The notes: a model not told the origin generated them from the sequence alone. DNA of 59,779 nt from Clostridiales bacterium (GCA_021205695.1 JAJPXB010000038.1:1-59779); one strand, 5' to 3'. Positions 42,746 to 51,608 are shown, counted from the stretch's first letter. Numbers and translations: made by a program.

Positions 42746-44869
42746 TCACAGGCCCTCCTTCAGAATAACGTTCATGGTGTCCTCGGCAGTGAAGGGGGCG
42801 TGGTGCAGCTTCACGCCGCCCAGCGCCTGCTCCAGTGCCTCCACATAGGCCCCTGGGCCGCCCACCAGGGGCAGCTCCCCCGCGCCCTTGGCCCCATAGG
42901 GGCCGTCCGGGTACTCCTCCACATGGAGGATGCATTTCAGATTGGGCACGTCCCTGGTGGTGGGGATGAGGTAGTCGGAGAAGGAATTGTTCCGGATGCG
43001 GCCCCTGTCGTCATAGTTCATATGCTCCATGGAGGAATAGCCGATGCCCTGGAGGAAGCCGCCCTCCATCTGCCCCATAACCACATTGTAGTCGATGGGG
43101 GTACCCACGTCGAAGGAGCCGTAGGCCCCCAGCACCTGGCTCCTTCCGGTGCAGGTGTCCACCTCCACCTCGATGGCGTGAACGCCCCAGGCATAGGTGG
43201 GATAGGCATCCCCGTGGAAATCCTCCAGGGAGAAGGGGATCATGAAGTCAGGCTCCTTATAATGCTCCTCCACCATCTGATCCTCTCCGTCCACCCATTT
43301 GTCCCGCAGCTGGATGGCTGCCCGGCGGAGTAGCTCGCCCACAATCATCAGGGAACGGGAGGCCACCGTCGGCCCGGAGTCCGGCACACGGGCGGTGTCC
43401 GGCTGGTCGTAATAAACCTTTTCCAGCGGCAGATTCAGCTCCCTGGCCACGATCTTGGGGAAGGTGGTTCGGACGCCCTGGCCGATCTCGCCGTTGGAGG
43501 CCAGGATCTCCACCGTGCCGTCCGGGTACTTGTGGAGCTTGCAGACCGCCTTGATGGTGTCCCGCTCCCCGGCTCCCGTGAAGCCCGCGCCGTGAAAGTA
43601 CACCGACATGCCAATGCCCCGGCGATACCGGCCGGTCTGGGGCTTTTCATATTCTCTGTGTTTCCGGCGGAAGTCGGAGGCAGCGTCCACCTCGTCGATC
43701 ATGGCGGGGAGGGGCACCGGGAAATGGTACATCCCGGAGGTGGAGGTGGCGTCCCCCTGCCTGACCATATGGGCCTCCTTAAACGCCAGAGAGTCCACTC
43801 CCAGGTCGCGGGCGATGTGATCCATCATCAGCTCCACGGCGAAGAAGGTCTGCGGTGCGCCAAAGCCCCGATAAGCCCCGGTGGGGGTGGTGTTGGTCTT
43901 GAGCGCCTCGCCGATAACGTGGAGATTTTTGATGTTGTATACCCCGTCGGCGCAGATCAGCCCCCGCTGAAGCACCACGGCAGACAGGGTGGTATAGGCC
44001 CCGCCGTTGAATTTCACGTCGATGTCCATGGCGGTGACTTTGCCGTCTTTGACGGCAACCTTGTAGGTACACAGAGAGGGGTGCCGCTTGGAGGTGTACT
44101 CCAGATCCTCCCGCCGGTCAAAGACGCAGCGGACAGGGGCCTGCGCCTTGTGCGCGGCCACCGCCACCTGACAGGCCAGGATGGAGGGGAAGGCCTCCTT
44201 GCCGCCGAACCCGCCGCCGGTGGGGTCCTGTAAAATATGCACCCCGTCCGGGCCGCAGCCCAATGCCCGCATGACGGCGCCCTTGACGTAGTAGATGCAC
44301 TGCATGGAGCCGTGGACGAACATTCGCCCGTCCGCCTCCGGCACGGCCATCATGCCCTGGGTCTCCAGATAGGCCTGCTCCTGATAGCCGGTTTCGAACT
44401 CCTCCTCGTAGACCTTATCCGCCTGCGCAAAGGCAGCTTCCACATCTCCCTTACCGTATTCGTAGTGGAAAAAGACCTCGCTGGCCTTCCGCAGGTCAAG
44501 CACCGGCTCCAGCTCCTCATAGGTCACCTGGATCTCCGAGAGCAGCCGCTCCACCTCTCTGGGGTCAGGGCCGACCACCATACCGATGGGCTCGCCGATG
44601 TACTCCACCGTCTCCCGGGCATAGACCGGGGTATCGTCCTTGACGATGTTGACGTTGTTATCTCCCGGCACGTCGTTCCGATCCACATACAGATAGCCCT
44701 GGGGCAGCTCCGGCAGCGTGACTTCCACGATTTTGGCGTGGGCCACCTTTGCATGGAGCAGCTTCCCGGTAAGGACGCCTTCACCATCGTAGTCCCCCAC
44801 ATACCGGGAGCGGCCGGATACCTTATCCCAGTGATCCTTTTTGACCACCGGGCAGCTGATTTCCTTCAT
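42746..44869 (-). CDS. Molybdopterin-binding subunit of a xanthine dehydrogenase-family enzyme
   Basis: The 707-residue subunit is a free-standing Mo domain without iron-sulfur clusters. It has GGGFGGKEAFPS for cofactor binding, GAYRGFGAPQ, and GAKGAGELPLVGG with the active-site Glu. It pairs with the next two genes as an alpha-beta-gamma hydroxylase. Substrate choice (xanthine or another heterocycle) cannot be fixed by sequence. It starts 20 bases after the cytidylyltransferase gene. Confidence 0.92.
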   Translation of the reverse strand: MKEISCPVVKKDHWDKVSGRSRYVGDYDGEGVLTGKLLHAKVAHAKIVEVTLPELPQGYLYVDRNDVPGDNNVNIVKDDTPVYARETVEYIGEPIGMVVGPDPREVERLLSEIQVTYEELEPVLDLRKASEVFFHYEYGKGDVEAAFAQADKVYEEEFETGYQEQAYLETQGMMAVPEADGRMFVHGSMQCIYYVKGAVMRALGCGPDGVHILQDPTGGGFGGKEAFPSILACQVAVAAHKAQAPVRCVFDRREDLEYTSKRHPSLCTYKVAVKDGKVTAMDIDVKFNGGAYTTLSAVVLQRGLICADGVYNIKNLHVIGEALKTNTTPTGAYRGFGAPQTFFAVELMMDHIARDLGVDSLAFKEAHMVRQGDATSTSGMYHFPVPLPAMIDEVDAASDFRRKHREYEKPQTGRYRRGIGMSVYFHGAGFTGAGERDTIKAVCKLHKYPDGTVEILASNGEIGQGVRTTFPKIVARELNLPLEKVYYDQPDTARVPDSGPTVASRSLMIVGELLRRAAIQLRDKWVDGEDQMVEEHYKEPDFMIPFSLEDFHGDAYPTYAWGVHAIEVEVDTCTGRSQVLGAYGSFDVGTPIDYNVVMGQMEGGFLQGIGYSSMEHMNYDDRGRIRNNSFSDYLIPTTRDVPNLKCILHVEEYPDGPYGAKGAGELPLVGGPGAYVEALEQALGGVKLHHAPFTAEDTMNVILKEGL

Positions 44870-44889
44870 CGGGTTTCCCTCCAGTCTTG

Positions 44890-45531
44890 TTATTCTAAAT
44901 CGGCGTCAAATGCTGACGCCTGACGTCGGCCTTCCAGCAGCGCCAGGCAGGTCTGATAGTCCTTTGGGGTGTCCAGGTCGAGGCCGGTCCCCGCATCCTC
45001 CGCCGGGACGGTGCGCATTCGTCCGTCCTGCCTTCCCCAAAATGCCCGGAGCCCGCCGTCCCCGTGAAACGACCGTATTTCAGGAATCAGCATCGCCGGG
45101 ATGAGAGGCGGATGCTTTCGCCGCCCGTTCAAGGTGGGAAAGACCACTCTGTCCGGCATCTCCTCCCAGGCCCGCGTCAGCAGCCGAAACGTCTCTTGCC
45201 CCACAGCAGGCATATCCCCCGGCAGAAGGAAAAAGGCATCGCAGGGGGGCAACGCCCCGCAGCCCAATTGGACAGATCGAAGCATATCGGTGCAGGCATA
45301 GTCCTCGTTGCGGACAAAGCTCACCTGCGCTCCGAATCGATGGGCCAGAACCGCTTCCACCTCGTCTCCTCGACAGCCGGTGACGACGGTTACAGATTGC
45401 GCCCCGCCGGTGAGCAGACTGTTCACAGTCGCCTCGATGACGACCGTCTCTCCCAGGGGAAGCAACGGCTTGAACGCCCCCATCCGGGAGGACAGCCCCG
45501 CCGCTGCCACCAGACCCGCCAGCCTGGACAT
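44890..45531 (-). CDS. mocA: MocA-type molybdenum cofactor cytidylyltransferase
   Basis: The 213-residue nucleotidyltransferase has the G-x-x-S-R-M-G-x-x-K motif (AAGLSSRMGAFKPLLPLG, residues 10-27), LLPGDMPAV and the late GTGLDLDTPKDY. MocA/YgfJ proteins attach CMP to molybdopterin for xanthine-dehydrogenase-type enzymes. It is the first gene of the dehydrogenase operon, under a strong promoter. Confidence 0.9.
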   Translation of the reverse strand: MSRLAGLVAAAGLSSRMGAFKPLLPLGETVVIEATVNSLLTGGAQSVTVVTGCRGDEVEAVLAHRFGAQVSFVRNEDYACTDMLRSVQLGCGALPPCDAFFLLPGDMPAVGQETFRLLTRAWEEMPDRVVFPTLNGRRKHPPLIPAMLIPEIRSFHGDGGLRAFWGRQDGRMRTVPAEDAGTGLDLDTPKDYQTCLALLEGRRQASAFDADLE

Positions 45532-45572
45532 GAAACCGCCCTCCTTCCGGTAGACGCTGTTGTAATACTTCT

Positions 45573-45600
45573 ATTATACCCAATCTGGCCGCATTGGCAA
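45573..45600 (-). promoter_or_regulatory. Promoter of the mocA-dehydrogenase operon, with a downstream dyad
   Basis: On the minus strand: TTGCCA, 16-base spacer, perfect TATAAT. The -10 region is part of an imperfect dyad (GTAATA-CTTC-TATTATAC on the plus strand) that could be an operator for the nearby ModE-like protein. Confidence 0.7.
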
Positions 45601-45642
45601 ATGCTTTCCGAAAGTCACTCGGCCTGTGAGCTGCAAAATTGC

Positions 45643-46560
45643 TCAGATCATCCCCCGCTCCAGAAAATCCGAGCGGAACCGCTGCTGGGCAAATTGGATC
45701 ACCGCCTCCTCGTAGCGCTGGGTTGCCAGGAGGAAGTCTCTCCCCGCGACCGTGAGCACCGTCCTTCCGCCGTTCTTGCCGCCGCGACGGCGTTCCACCA
45801 CCGGATATCCCAGCTCCTCCTCCAGATGGTTGATCATATTCCACGCCTTGCTCACAGAAAGGGCCATCTGCTCACAGGCGTGGCGGAGATTTTCCGTGTC
45901 GGACAGGAGGAACAACAGCAGCTTGAGCCGATCGTTGAAAAAGGGATCCTCCCGCTCGAATCGGATTTGAATATAGGGATGGAGGATGGCGCGGTTGTGC
46001 CGGGAGAGCTGGGCGTCCAGCTGGTTCTGGTCATGGGCGCTGGCCAGGATGCCCTCATCATCCACGTCCACCCTGGTGCGCCGTCCCTCCATCGTCCGAA
46101 GCGCGCCCCGAAGGCCGTCTTTGCCCCGCCAAGCGCAGATTTCCGGGATGACTGCGGTGGAAAGCAGCACCGGATGGCCTCCCCTTCCCCGGTAGACCGG
46201 GGTGACGATGTCTCCGGGCGTCTCCCTGAGGCGGAGCAGCGTCTCCGGGACGAACATGGGAGCGGTCACCGGAGTGTAGGCCACCCGGCCGCACTTGTCT
46301 GCCAGGTAGGTCAGCCCGGTGCGGACGGCGTCCATGGGCTCCTTCGCCTCACTGTGGAGAAAGATGACGCCGTAATCCGACAGCTGATACCGGACAAGCT
46401 CCTCCTCCGCCCCGGTGAGGATGACGATAGGAAAGATGCCCGCCTGCTGAAAGGTCAGCACAATCCGCTTGAGTATGGTGATGGAGCCCGCCTGCCGCTG
46501 GGAGAGGATTCCGCTGGGGCTGGCCGCCTCGATGAGCCCCGCTGCCTGGCTGATTTGCAT
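45643..46560 (-). CDS. MocA-like nucleotidyltransferase fused to a ModE-like DNA-binding domain
   Basis: About 305 residues from MQISQAAGL. I chose the ATG at 46560 because AAGGAGG lies eight bases before it; the GTG two codons upstream is too close. Residues 1-200 keep the MocA fold (GGHPVLLSTAVIPEI, VDVDDEG) but the nucleotide-binding G-x-x-S-R-M-G-x-x-K motif is degenerate. Residues about 220-290 are a ModE-type winged helix (LRHACEQMALSVSKAWNMINHLEEEL, VVERRRGGKNGG, LTVAGRDFL). ModE normally binds DNA in response to molybdate. A regulator that senses the Mo nucleotide cofactor rather than molybdate is a reasonable inference. Confidence 0.82.
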   Translation of the reverse strand: MQISQAAGLIEAASPSGILSQRQAGSITILKRIVLTFQQAGIFPIVILTGAEEELVRYQLSDYGVIFLHSEAKEPMDAVRTGLTYLADKCGRVAYTPVTAPMFVPETLLRLRETPGDIVTPVYRGRGGHPVLLSTAVIPEICAWRGKDGLRGALRTMEGRRTRVDVDDEGILASAHDQNQLDAQLSRHNRAILHPYIQIRFEREDPFFNDRLKLLLFLLSDTENLRHACEQMALSVSKAWNMINHLEEELGYPVVERRRGGKNGGRTVLTVAGRDFLLATQRYEEAVIQFAQQRFRSDFLERGMI

Positions 46561-46588
46561 AATCACGGCCTCCTTCCTTCATTTTTCC

Positions 46589-46617
46589 ATTGTATCACAG
46601 TTCGGAGCGCCGGGCAA
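46589..46617 (-). promoter_or_regulatory. Promoter of the MocA-ModE fusion gene
   Basis: On the minus strand: TTGCCC, 17-base spacer, TACAAT, 28 bases before the ATG. Confidence 0.65.
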
Positions 46618-46641
46618 CAGACAGGCCCTGTCCTTCTCTTC

Positions 46642-46681
46642 AAAAAAATCGGGGCCTCTCGGCAAGATGCCGAAAAGCCCC
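46642..46681 (-). terminator. Terminator of the class A PBP gene
   Basis: On the minus strand GGGGC..TCGGC / GCCGA..GCCCC arms with a short loop, then GATTTTTTT. Confidence 0.85.
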
Positions 46682-46694
46682 GGTGGGAAGATTC

Positions 46695-48749
46695 TCAGTT
46701 GATCAGCTCCATAACCTCGCGCCACATATCGACGGACGGATTGCGATGTTCTTCGTAGTTGATCGTCTCTGCATATTCATAGCCGCTCCAGACGGCGGCG
46801 GTGTACTTGTCCGTATAGCCTACGAACCAGCGGTCAAAGTCATCGTTGGTGGTGCCGGTCTTACCTGCCACAGTGACGCCCTCGATCTGAGCGTCCTCAC
46901 CGGTGCCGTTTTCCACTACATTCTGGAGCATATCGTCCATGTCCTGGACGGTGGACTCCTTCAGCACCGCCTCTCCCCCAGTATATCCGGTGATAATGGC
47001 ACTGCCGTTGGCGTCATAGGTGATGCTGTATCCGTCCTGGCTCAGAATGACCTCGCCCTCGCTGTTGGTGACGATGGTGTAAACATAGGGCTCCACATAG
47101 ATACCGTCCCGGGCAAAGACAGCGTACGCCGCCGCCATCTCATAGACGGAGACGCCGTCCGTCAGGCCGCCCAGCGCCAGAGGGCCGAAGTCCAGGTCGG
47201 ACTTATACTTGCCGGAGGAGGTGATCCGCTCCTCCACCAGACTGGTGATGCCGAACCGCTCCTGGAGGAAGTTGAAGGAGTACTGGATGCTGACCCGCTG
47301 GAGCAGCTGCACGGCGATGGTGTTCAGCGACTCCTGCAGGCCATATTCCACCGTCACCAGATTTCCCGTGGGTGCCTTCCCTGAGTTGCTGGTGGGGTAC
47401 AGGGTGCCGTCGCTGAGCCGTATCTGGCTGTCCTCCAGCAGGGAGTCCGGCGTGACCAGTCCCATCTCCAGCGCAGGCGCGTAGACAGAGAGGGGCTTGA
47501 TAGCAGACCCTGGGGGCCGGAGCGTTTGGGTGGCCACATTCCACACCCGGTTTCCCGTTTTCTCACCCGAGGCGTTGGAAACCGCCACCACAGCTCCGGT
47601 GTCGTTGTCAATGACGACGATGGAGGACCAGAGGTCCTGCCCGCCGTCCGACCTGTGTCCGCTCAGGGTGTCGCTGTCCGTATAGACCTCGTCCACCGCC
47701 GCCTGAACCTCCGGGTCAAGGCAGCTGTAGATTTTCAGTCCGCCGGAGTAGATGAGCTGGCTGGCCGTCTCGCTGTCCAGGTCATACTCCTCCATGAGGT
47801 CAGAGATGACCGCAGAAATCACCGTCTCGGTGTACCAGGAGTAGTAGTCGCCGGAGGTCGTGGTCGTCTCCTCCTCTTCCTCGGTATCGTCCCGGGAGGC
47901 GAGCACCAGCTCCTCCGCCTTGGCGGCGTCCCGCTCCTCCTCGGTGATATAGCCCTGCTCACACATCTGATCCAGAACCAGACAACGGCGTCTCAGGTTG
48001 TTCTCCGGGTGCGTAGAGGGGTTATATGCGGAGGGATTATTGGTGATGGAGATCAGCGCGGCACACTCCGCAAGGCTCAGATCCTCCAGATCCTTGCCAA
48101 AGTAGGTCTGAGCCGCCGTGTAAATGCCATAGCAGTTGGTTCCGTTATAAGACCCCAGATAGATTTTGTTGAGATACCATTCCAGCGTCTCTTCCTTCGT
48201 GTGGGTACTGTCAAATTCCAAGGCCTCAAAAATTTCAAGCACCTTCCGTTTCACCGTCGTCTCGGTGTTATTGGTCAGGTTCTTGATCAGCTGCTGAGTG
48301 ATGGTAGAGCCGCCCTCCTGCCGTTGGCCGGTGAGCATATAAAATGCCGCCGCCGCAGTGCGGGTCCAGTCTACGCCGTTGTGCTCCCAGAAGCGCTTAT
48401 CCTCAATGGCCACCGTGGCGTTGATCAGATTCTGGGGGATGTCTTCGTAAGACACCCATACACGATTCTCCGACTGGTATAGGGTCTCCTCCGTCTGGTA
48501 GGTGCCGGTGCTCTCATCGTAGTAGTAGATGGCGGAGGTCAGGTCAGTGTCTGAGCGCACCAGAGACAGGGCGGCGTTGGCCTCCTCTGCCTCCGGAACC
48601 ACCACCGACTGGACGTAACTGGCCGCGTACACCGCCAGAATGGCAGCCGTCGCCGCCCCGATGAGCAGGAGCGTCCCCAGCACCATCAGGATCCATTTCA
48701 ATATTCCGCTGAACACGCTCCCGGCTACGCCGGATCGTTCTCTTGCCAT
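46695..48749 (-). CDS. Class A penicillin-binding protein (transglycosylase/transpeptidase)
   Basis: The 684-residue bifunctional peptidoglycan synthase has one N-terminal membrane helix (about 18-46). The GT51 domain shows VAIEDKRFWEHNGVDW (catalytic Glu), RQEGGSTITQQL and KRKVLEIFEALEF. The transpeptidase domain has SAIK in RPPGSAIKPLS, SLN in QESLNT, and KTGTT near the end. Between them is an acidic/Thr-rich linker (EEEEETTTTSG). The C-terminus lacks the PASTA or FnIII tail of some homologues. It is monocistronic with a good promoter. Confidence 0.95.
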   Translation of the reverse strand: MARERSGVAGSVFSGILKWILMVLGTLLLIGAATAAILAVYAASYVQSVVVPEAEEANAALSLVRSDTDLTSAIYYYDESTGTYQTEETLYQSENRVWVSYEDIPQNLINATVAIEDKRFWEHNGVDWTRTAAAAFYMLTGQRQEGGSTITQQLIKNLTNNTETTVKRKVLEIFEALEFDSTHTKEETLEWYLNKIYLGSYNGTNCYGIYTAAQTYFGKDLEDLSLAECAALISITNNPSAYNPSTHPENNLRRRCLVLDQMCEQGYITEEERDAAKAEELVLASRDDTEEEEETTTTSGDYYSWYTETVISAVISDLMEEYDLDSETASQLIYSGGLKIYSCLDPEVQAAVDEVYTDSDTLSGHRSDGGQDLWSSIVVIDNDTGAVVAVSNASGEKTGNRVWNVATQTLRPPGSAIKPLSVYAPALEMGLVTPDSLLEDSQIRLSDGTLYPTSNSGKAPTGNLVTVEYGLQESLNTIAVQLLQRVSIQYSFNFLQERFGITSLVEERITSSGKYKSDLDFGPLALGGLTDGVSVYEMAAAYAVFARDGIYVEPYVYTIVTNSEGEVILSQDGYSITYDANGSAIITGYTGGEAVLKESTVQDMDDMLQNVVENGTGEDAQIEGVTVAGKTGTTNDDFDRWFVGYTDKYTAAVWSGYEYAETINYEEHRNPSVDMWREVMELIN

Positions 48750-48805
48750 ATCTCGTTCCTCCGGGAATGCCCCGGCCTCTCTGCCGGAACAGGCTCATCC
48801 CTGAC

Positions 48806-48834
48806 AGTATACCACAGACACCAAATAAATGCAA
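48806..48834 (-). promoter_or_regulatory. Promoter of the class A PBP gene
   Basis: On the minus strand: TTGCAT, 17-base spacer, TATACT, 57 bases before the ATG. Confidence 0.75.
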
Positions 48835-48986
48835 ATTCGGAGCCGCTGTGAACCGCCTTTTCCCTATTATGCCAAATTTTTCCGTTCAATGCAACAGAAA
48901 CCTGCTCATTCACGAAAAATTCAGAATGTTTTCAGAATATTTTCAGCCTTTTCCGGGGATGCTGTGAGACGGGAGGTGTTTTACAC

Positions 48987-49334
48987 ATGAAAAACCGAAG
49001 CCGCATTCTGTCTCTTGCCCTGGCGCTGGCGGGACTGGCCCTGTACTCTGCTCTGCTGCTGACCCTGCAACGCCAGTCCCTCTCGGCCGCTCAGATCCCG
49101 GTCTGGCAGGAAGCGTCCGTCTCTCTGCCCCAGACCGAGGATGCGTCCTCCTTCTCCTGGGTCCTCCAGTCAGTCGATGGAGAGGTCTGCATCCTCCGGG
49201 ATGGGGAGATCGTGGTCCATACCGGCGTCTCAACTTCCCTGCTCCCTCAGCAGGATCGGGAGGCGCTGGAAGCAGGCATTCCGGTGGAAGATCAGCAGGC
49301 GCTGACATCCCTGCTGGAGGATCTGGGGTCCTGA
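48987..49334 (+). CDS. Small BofC-like protein
   Basis: The 115-residue protein has one N-terminal membrane helix or signal (residues 9-27), a short spacer, and a C-terminal segment with the BofC C-terminal pattern: SFSWVLQSVDGEVCILRDGE, then LLPQQDREALEAGIPVEDQQALTSLLEDL. In B. subtilis BofC is a forespore-secreted inhibitor of the SpoIVB protease in the SigK checkpoint. Here only the C-terminal domain is present. SD GGGAGGTG. The assignment rests on the short motif pattern, so it is tentative. Confidence 0.65.
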   Translation: MKNRSRILSLALALAGLALYSALLLTLQRQSLSAAQIPVWQEASVSLPQTEDASSFSWVLQSVDGEVCILRDGEIVVHTGVSTSLLPQQDREALEAGIPVEDQQALTSLLEDLGS

Positions 49335-49461
49335 CGCGCATTCTGCGGGAAAACCGGCATAAATCGCACAGCTTCGTTCCCGTTCTCCCGAAACGTTTTG
49401 TTCAGGATGCCGCTGCGGGGCATTTTTTGGACAGATCCCAAAAATTGAGCGGCTCCGCCTC

Positions 49462-49490
49462 TTGCTTTTTTCCCGGTTACAGGGTACAAT
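49462..49490 (+). promoter_or_regulatory. Promoter of the DUF1292 gene (and perhaps the 6S RNA)
   Basis: TTGCTT, 17-base spacer, TACAAT, about 34 bases before the DUF1292 start. Confidence 0.65.
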
Positions 49491-49523
49491 AGGAGCATGA
49501 AACAGAAAGGCCGGTGAGTGCGC

Positions 49524-49841
49524 ATGAGCGAGGATTTCGAGAGCACCTTTATTACCCTGACCGATGAGGACGGGAATGAGATCGAGCTGGAATACCTGGA
49601 CACTGTGGAATACAACGGCTCTGTCTATATGTCCTTCTTTCCCACCATCCCTGAAGACGAGGCGGAAACCGCCGAGGACAACGACGATTACGGCATGATT
49701 ATCCTCCGGGTCGTTTCTGACAACGGCGAGGAGGAGGAACTGGTCACCATCGAGAACGAGGATGAGCTGAACGCCGTCTATCAGCTGTTTATGGAATCCA
49801 TGTTCGAGGACGAGGAAGAATCCTCCGAGGACGAGGACTGA
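49524..49841 (+). CDS. DUF1292 protein
   Basis: About 105 residues from MSEDFES. The ATG at 49524 matches family starts; a GTG two codons earlier has the better-spaced SD (AGAAAGG), so either may be used. The core ITLTDEDGNEIELEYLDTVEYNGSVYMSFFP and the late EEELVTIENEDELNAVYQLF are diagnostic of DUF1292 (YrzB family), a small acidic cytoplasmic protein of unknown function. The tail is Asp/Glu/Ser-rich. It ends 20 bases before a probable 6S RNA. Confidence 0.87.
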   Translation: MSEDFESTFITLTDEDGNEIELEYLDTVEYNGSVYMSFFPTIPEDEAETAEDNDDYGMIILRVVSDNGEEEELVTIENEDELNAVYQLFMESMFEDEEESSEDED

Positions 49842-49859
49842 GAATCCCAGGCGTCACCA

Positions 49860-50052
49860 TTGCCCTGCCCGGTGCGTGATGGCTCATATTTAAACCCACA
49901 ATTCAAATACGGGATGCACCTCTCGACTGGTGGTTTGCAGGCCTCCCTGCGCTGTCTGCGCCGGAAGTTGGAAGCAGCAAAGCCAGACGGAAGCGTCCCA
50001 CCTGCCATTCTGTGCAGGTTTGAACTGGGTCACACGGCCACGGCGGGGCTTG
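49860..50052 (+). ncRNA. ssrS: Probable 6S RNA
   Basis: About 190 bases, the usual 6S length. The ends pair (GCCCTGCC at 49862-49869 with GGCGGGGC at 50042-50049), followed inward by GTG:CAC and CGTG:CACG. The 5' side then carries GGCTCATATTTAAACCCACA, and the 3' side GTGCAGGTTTGAACTGGGTCA, as expected for the open bubble that mimics a promoter and traps RNA polymerase. A terminator with TTTT follows directly. I recognised it by pattern only; no covariance score was run. Confidence 0.72.
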
Positions 50053-50064
50053 TTTGCGGATGCA

Positions 50065-50104
50065 GCGCCCGACAATGTACAATTGTGCATTGTCGGGCGC
50101 TTTT
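50065..50104 (+). terminator. Terminator of the probable 6S RNA
   Basis: Thirteen-base perfect arms GCGCCCGACAATG / CATTGTCGGGCGC, ten-base loop, then TTTT. Confidence 0.88.
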
Positions 50105-50384
50105 CCGGCTCTCTGTCAGGCACGGGGCAGGCTTTATTCTGATTCTGCTCCCGTATCGTCCGGCAGCGATGAGGGCGATGCGGCAGCTCCGAGGACGCAG
50201 GAGCCTTCTGCGCCGGACAGGCCGGATCTTCAGCCGGATTTGTAAACAAAGCTGTCGGCAGCGTCCGCCATCGGTCGCAGCCGCACAGCAAAACAGGCGC
50301 CGCCTGCGCAGCGCCTGTCCGCATAACTTTATATTTTCCTGCCAAGTCATTTTTTACTGTCCGTACAGGATGATCCGCTTCCGC
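50105..50384. other. Gap between the 6S RNA terminator and deoC
   Basis: The 280 bases hold no convincing ORF on either strand. The only clear element is a deoC terminator on the minus strand: ACAGGCGC / GCGCCTGT (50293-50318) followed by TTTGC. The rest is featureless to me. Confidence 0.55.
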
Positions 50385-51038
50385 TCACTGCCGACTCTTG
50401 ACAAGCTTAACGATACGGGAGGTGCCCAGGCGGTCGGCTCCCAGGTTCAGAAAGTCTTCGGCGTCCTGGAGGGAGGAGATGCCGCCCGCCGCCTTAACCT
50501 TCACATGGGGCTCCACATTGGCAGCCATCAGGGCCACGTCCGGCTTGGTGGCTCCGGCGGTGGAGAAGCCGGTGGACGTCTTGATGTAGTCCGTCCCGGA
50601 TTGGGAGACAATCTGACACATTCTGACCTTCTCCTCGTCGGTAAGCAGGCAGGTCTCGATGATGACCTTCAGGATATGGTCCCCGCAGGCGGCCTTGACC
50701 TGGCGAATTTCATCCAGCAGGTCGTCCCATTTCTGATCCTTCACCCAGCCGATGTTGATGACCATGTCCACCTCGTCGGCACCGTTGTTCACAGCGTCGG
50801 CCGCTTCAAAGACCTTGGTGGCAGTGGTGGAATAGCCGTTGGGGAATCCGATCACCGTGCACACAGCGCAGCGGCCCTGGAGGTACTCCGCCGCAGACTT
50901 GACGAAGCTCGCGGGGATACAGACACTGGCGCAGCCATAGGCCGCCCCGTCGTCACAGATGGCGCGAATCTCCTCCCAGGTGGAAGAGGGCGCCAGCAGC
51001 GTATGATCTACATGGGACAGAATTTCCTTGATCTCCAT
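50385..51038 (-). CDS. deoC: Deoxyribose-phosphate aldolase
   Basis: The 217-residue cytoplasmic enzyme splits deoxyribose 5-phosphate into glyceraldehyde 3-phosphate and acetaldehyde. It starts HVDHTLLAP and has [25 protein letters not shown] and the Schiff-base lysine in YIKTSTGF, followed by KAAGGI. Length is typical of short bacterial DeoC. It lies eight bases after the CYTH gene and should share its promoter. It could serve salvage of deoxynucleosides. Confidence 0.95.
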   Translation of the reverse strand: MEIKEILSHVDHTLLAPSSTWEEIRAICDDGAAYGCASVCIPASFVKSAAEYLQGRCAVCTVIGFPNGYSTTATKVFEAADAVNNGADEVDMVINIGWVKDQKWDDLLDEIRQVKAACGDHILKVIIETCLLTDEEKVRMCQIVSQSGTDYIKTSTGFSTAGATKPDVALMAANVEPHVKVKAAGGISSLQDAEDFLNLGADRLGTSRIVKLVKSRQ

Positions 51039-51045
51039 TACGATA

Positions 51046-51546
51046 TCATCCTTTCCCGGTCCGGATATTGCCGGAGAGCGTCCGGTCTTGCCAGTACCGT
51101 TTCATTTTAAAGCCACGCTCATAGGTAGTCTCCCTGCCCAGAAAGGGGAGGGGCTGCCATGCGTCGGCCGCCTCCTCTGACGGGAACTCCACCTCGGCAT
51201 AGGCAAATGCGCCGTCGTCTACCACAGAGCACTCCAGAAGCAGGCCGTCTCCGATGTCGTAGGCCCGGTAATCCTTGTGAATCAGGGCTTTGTCCGGCTC
51301 CAGCAGGAGACACAGCTCCTCAAACTGCTCCCGGGTCAGCTCCGTCTCGATCTCGTGGCGGACGAGCTCGCCGCTGCTCTTGATGCAAAGCCGGTACTGC
51401 TCTCGCCCGGTATCCTCCTCCCTGCTTCGGCGAATACGCACCTCGCAGGGATCGGTATAGAGATATCCCTGCCAGACCTGCTGCCTGCGCACCAGAGGCA
51501 GCTGCTCCGGGAACTGCTTCAGCCAGAATTTCCGTTCAATCTCCAT
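51046..51546 (-). CDS. CYTH-domain triphosphatase-like protein
   Basis: The 166-residue protein has the CYTH/triphosphate-tunnel signature EIERKFW at residues 2-8, then paired basic strand motifs ([17 protein letters not shown]) and acidic ones ([19 protein letters not shown]). Such proteins hydrolyse inorganic triphosphate or thiamine triphosphate with metal; adenylate cyclase activity is rare. It is first in the operon with deoC. Confidence 0.88.
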   Translation of the reverse strand: MEIERKFWLKQFPEQLPLVRRQQVWQGYLYTDPCEVRIRRSREEDTGREQYRLCIKSSGELVRHEIETELTREQFEELCLLLEPDKALIHKDYRAYDIGDGLLLECSVVDDGAFAYAEVEFPSEEAADAWQPLPFLGRETTYERGFKMKRYWQDRTLSGNIRTGKG

Positions 51547-51608
51547 GGAAGCATCCTCCTTTTTCAGGGCTGTCCCGCCAATTTCAAAAGTACGTCCTGC
51601 TAATGTTT

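Noticed and set aside
49890-50345. A 151-codon minus-strand ORF across the 6S region
   Set aside because: It crosses the 6S RNA and its terminator, has no SD, and its composition is Ala/Arg/Cys-rich without a motif.
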